From Candidatus Villigracilaceae bacterium (lineage in GTDB: Bacteria; Chloroflexota; Anaerolineae; Anaerolineales; Villigracilaceae), in contig JAPKMP010000013.1 in the NCBI GenBank assembly GCA_026645935.1, positions 62,001-126,000 on the forward strand: a stretch of DNA of 64,000 bases, in the 5' to 3' direction. A model generated the notes under the pieces. The model was given only the letters and a program-made list of their open reading frames with translations. It did no database searches and was not told the origin of the DNA. Numbering within the stretch: the first letter of the stretch is position 1; each line of letters starts with the position of its first letter. Made by a program: the position numbers and the translations under genes. Positions 62,357 to 64,000 of this stretch are shown in pieces.

Positions 62357-63730
62357 ATGAAAATCAAAACCCTACCATTCCTTTTATTGAGCCTGGTTCT
62401 GCTGCTTGGCGCCTGTTCGCCGCTCACCACCGTTGTAAGTTCCTCCGGCGAACAACCGACGCCCCTCGAATCGTACGACCCGGCTCCGGCTGGCTATCAG
62501 CCTATTACGGTGGAGCAGGTTGTGGTGGAAGTCGGAGTCGGCTCACCGATCCCCGTCTTTGTCCATTTAAGCGGCAATCTGCCCGATCCCTGCTCGCAGG
62601 TCGAGTTCGTTCAAGTCCTGCAGGACAAATCGAACTTCGACATCGCACTTTTCGCGACCCCCGATGTGGGCGGTCCGGCAACGGATGGCTGCATCAAAGA
62701 CCCGCTTCCATTCAAGATGAGCATCCCGTTGAACGTGATCGGCTTGCCCGCGGGCGACTACACAGTGACGGTTAACGGCTCACGCGCCGACTTTAGTTTG
62801 GATACTGAACCCTCAGCCTTCTCCCTGCCGACGGTTGATTCTGCCTTCTACAAAGACGACGTTCAAGTGGACAGCGTGGACGTCGGGATCGGGCAAGGCT
62901 CACCGCTGCCGGTTCATGCCGTCGTCAGCCTGAACCTGCCGGATTCCTGCGCGCAGCTTGGTGAGATTCGCATCCACCGCGATGGAACCACATTCTTTGT
63001 GCGGCTGGTCTCGTACGTCATCGAAGGTGACAATTGCCAGGCGGACAGCATCCCCTTCCGCGCGGAGATTCCGCTCAACATCGAGAACCTGCCCGAAGGA
63101 CCGTATGAGGTCAACGTCAACGGCGTGACCGCGAGTTTCGATCCCCTCGCAGTCCCGGCTGAGTCCGGTGAGGCGTCGCTTCCCGTGGGGTGGGCGACCT
63201 ACACCAGCGCCAGCCAGCAATGCGGATATGCGATCGGTTATCCGCCGGAAATGCAAGTCAGCGAGCAGACCCCGTACAGCCAGCTCTTCTCTTTCAATTT
63301 GCCTGAGTCGGATGCGGGCGCGCGCAATTTTGTCTACGTATCCGTGATTACCCCGGAAATCCAAAAAGCGGTCAAGGATGGTCTCTACAATCACGAGGTT
63401 TACAACTATGACCCGGCGGCAACGGAAATCCTGCTGAATATGCAGGTCGGCGAGAGTAAATCGGTGCATCAGTCGCCCAGCGTTGAATCGGGGTTTACCT
63501 TCGAGCGCAAGCCGGATTCGCAGATCAGCGGTCACGCCGCCCTCACCTTTGAAAACCTCCAGCCGTGGGAGTTCCCCAACGGGACGAAGGAGATCCGCCA
63601 TTACCTGTCAATGGATGGGTGTATCTACCTGATCGGCGGTTACATTGATACGACCCAATCGAATCAACCGAGCGCGATTACCGAGGCGCTCTTCAACCAG
63701 GTCGTTGCCGTGTTCAAAGTGACGCCGTAG
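62357..63730 (+). CDS. Lipoprotein with a duplicated beta-type domain
   Basis: The 457-residue secreted lipoprotein has a signal peptide ending LGAC, with Cys20 lipidated. Two repeats of about 100 residues follow (roughly 50-155 and 170-275). Each has a GSPxPV strand, NLPDxC with a cysteine, a second C, then PFxxxIPLN and LPxGxYxVxVNG. The paired cysteines in each repeat could form a disulfide. A different C-terminal domain (about 290-457) includes YASQQCGYAIGYPPEMQ-like sequence and one late Cys. AAGGAGACAAA precedes the ATG. I know no named family. Confidence 0.82.
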   Translation: MKIKTLPFLLLSLVLLLGACSPLTTVVSSSGEQPTPLESYDPAPAGYQPITVEQVVVEVGVGSPIPVFVHLSGNLPDPCSQVEFVQVLQDKSNFDIALFATPDVGGPATDGCIKDPLPFKMSIPLNVIGLPAGDYTVTVNGSRADFSLDTEPSAFSLPTVDSAFYKDDVQVDSVDVGIGQGSPLPVHAVVSLNLPDSCAQLGEIRIHRDGTTFFVRLVSYVIEGDNCQADSIPFRAEIPLNIENLPEGPYEVNVNGVTASFDPLAVPAESGEASLPVGWATYTSASQQCGYAIGYPPEMQVSEQTPYSQLFSFNLPESDAGARNFVYVSVITPEIQKAVKDGLYNHEVYNYDPAATEILLNMQVGESKSVHQSPSVESGFTFERKPDSQISGHAALTFENLQPWEFPNGTKEIRHYLSMDGCIYLIGGYIDTTQSNQPSAITEALFNQVVAVFKVTP

Positions 63731-63769
63731 ATGTTGGCTGATTAACGCCAACTTGAAAAAGAGGAAAAC

Positions 63770-64000
63770 ATGAACTGGTTAAAACGCAATGGGCAAACAA
63801 TACTGCTCCTCCTGACATTTGCAGTTTTTGTGAATGTATCCCCTGCAAGTTCCGCCGGTTTGCAACCAGATACCCTGTCTGTGAATACTGTCGAGCGGAT
63901 CGATGCCTTTGTCTCCGAACAAATGCAGCGCCATGCGCTTCCCGGTCTGGCGTTGGCTTTGGTGGAGGGGGACCAGGTCATCTTTATGCAGGGTTACGGG
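63770..64000 (+). CDS. Secreted serine hydrolase, beta-lactamase class C family, truncated by window end
   Basis: The first 77 codons are present: a signal peptide or anchor (ILLLLTFAVFVNVSPASSAG, about residues 10-29), then VERIDAFVSEQMQRHALPGL and ALALVEGDQVIFMQGYG. These are the usual opening strands of class C beta-lactamase-like serine hydrolases. The SxxK motif would lie just beyond the window. GAGGAAAAC precedes the ATG. It resembles the protein at 24693-25880 in family only. Confidence 0.82.
   Translation, partial: MNWLKRNGQTILLLLTFAVFVNVSPASSAGLQPDTLSVNTVERIDAFVSEQMQRHALPGLALALVEGDQVIFMQGYG

Overview
The window looks like a chromosome segment of a Chloroflexi bacterium of the class Anaerolineae. 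This is inferred from gene style: many LuxR, BTAD and XRE regulators fused to STAND-type ATPases, a CUT1 sugar transporter with an Ala/Pro/Glu-rich lipoprotein, a four-subunit 2-oxoacid:ferredoxin oxidoreductase, and numerous CPBP proteases and alpha/beta hydrolases. Base composition is close to half G+C. Shine-Dalgarno sites of AAGGAG type are common, but a set of regulatory genes appears to be leaderless. I saw no rRNA, tRNA, CRISPR array or intact transposon.

Layout. 0-3.6 kb: protein repair methyltransferase (pcm), two small membrane proteins, a thioredoxin-VKOR disulfide-forming fusion and tiny coupled ORFs. 3.7-18.2 kb: a galactoside utilisation locus. It has galT and a GH36-type alpha-galactosidase on the minus strand, divergent from a LacI-family regulator. 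The regulator is followed by a sugar-binding lipoprotein, two unusually large permeases, an esterase, an uncharacterised GT-B-like protein, a GH31 enzyme resembling the MYORG alpha-galactosidase branch, and a GH1 beta-glucosidase. Oligosaccharides would enter by the ABC transporter, be cut inside the cell by GH36/GH31/GH1, and the galactose part would pass through GalT. No ATPase subunit is in the window, so a shared MsmK-like ATPase elsewhere is likely.

18.5-35.3 kb: an accessory region. A decayed response regulator lies beside an XRE-NB-ARC-TPR regulator. A plus-strand run follows (cupin, hydrolase, membrane protein, CPBP protease, serine hydrolase), then a long minus-strand run of small membrane proteins, an oxidoreductase, a hydrolase and another CPBP protease. 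A MalT-like LuxR regulator heads that run. Two copies of a duplicated promoter with GTGGGGA boxes lie inside it, a likely regulon. 35.5-40.7 kb: a two-component signalling cluster (three response regulators, two HisKA_3 kinases) separated by a graveyard of gene fragments. 40.8-46.3 kb: small metabolic and membrane genes punctuated by copies of a terminator-carrying intergenic repeat.

46.7-64 kb: a 1489-residue BTAD-STAND-transmembrane-WD40 protein; a stretch of about 0.9 kb with only coding relics; the korDABC operon; a second XRE-NB-ARC-TPR regulator; small membrane proteins, an NTF2-like protein and a GNAT acetyltransferase; a broken DegT-type aminotransferase; a repeat-containing lipoprotein; and the start of a serine hydrolase cut by the window edge. 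The most interesting signals are the duplicated MalT-type promoter, the terminator-bearing repeat family, the membrane-anchored BTAD-STAND-WD40 protein, and the palindromic operators at divergent regulatory genes.
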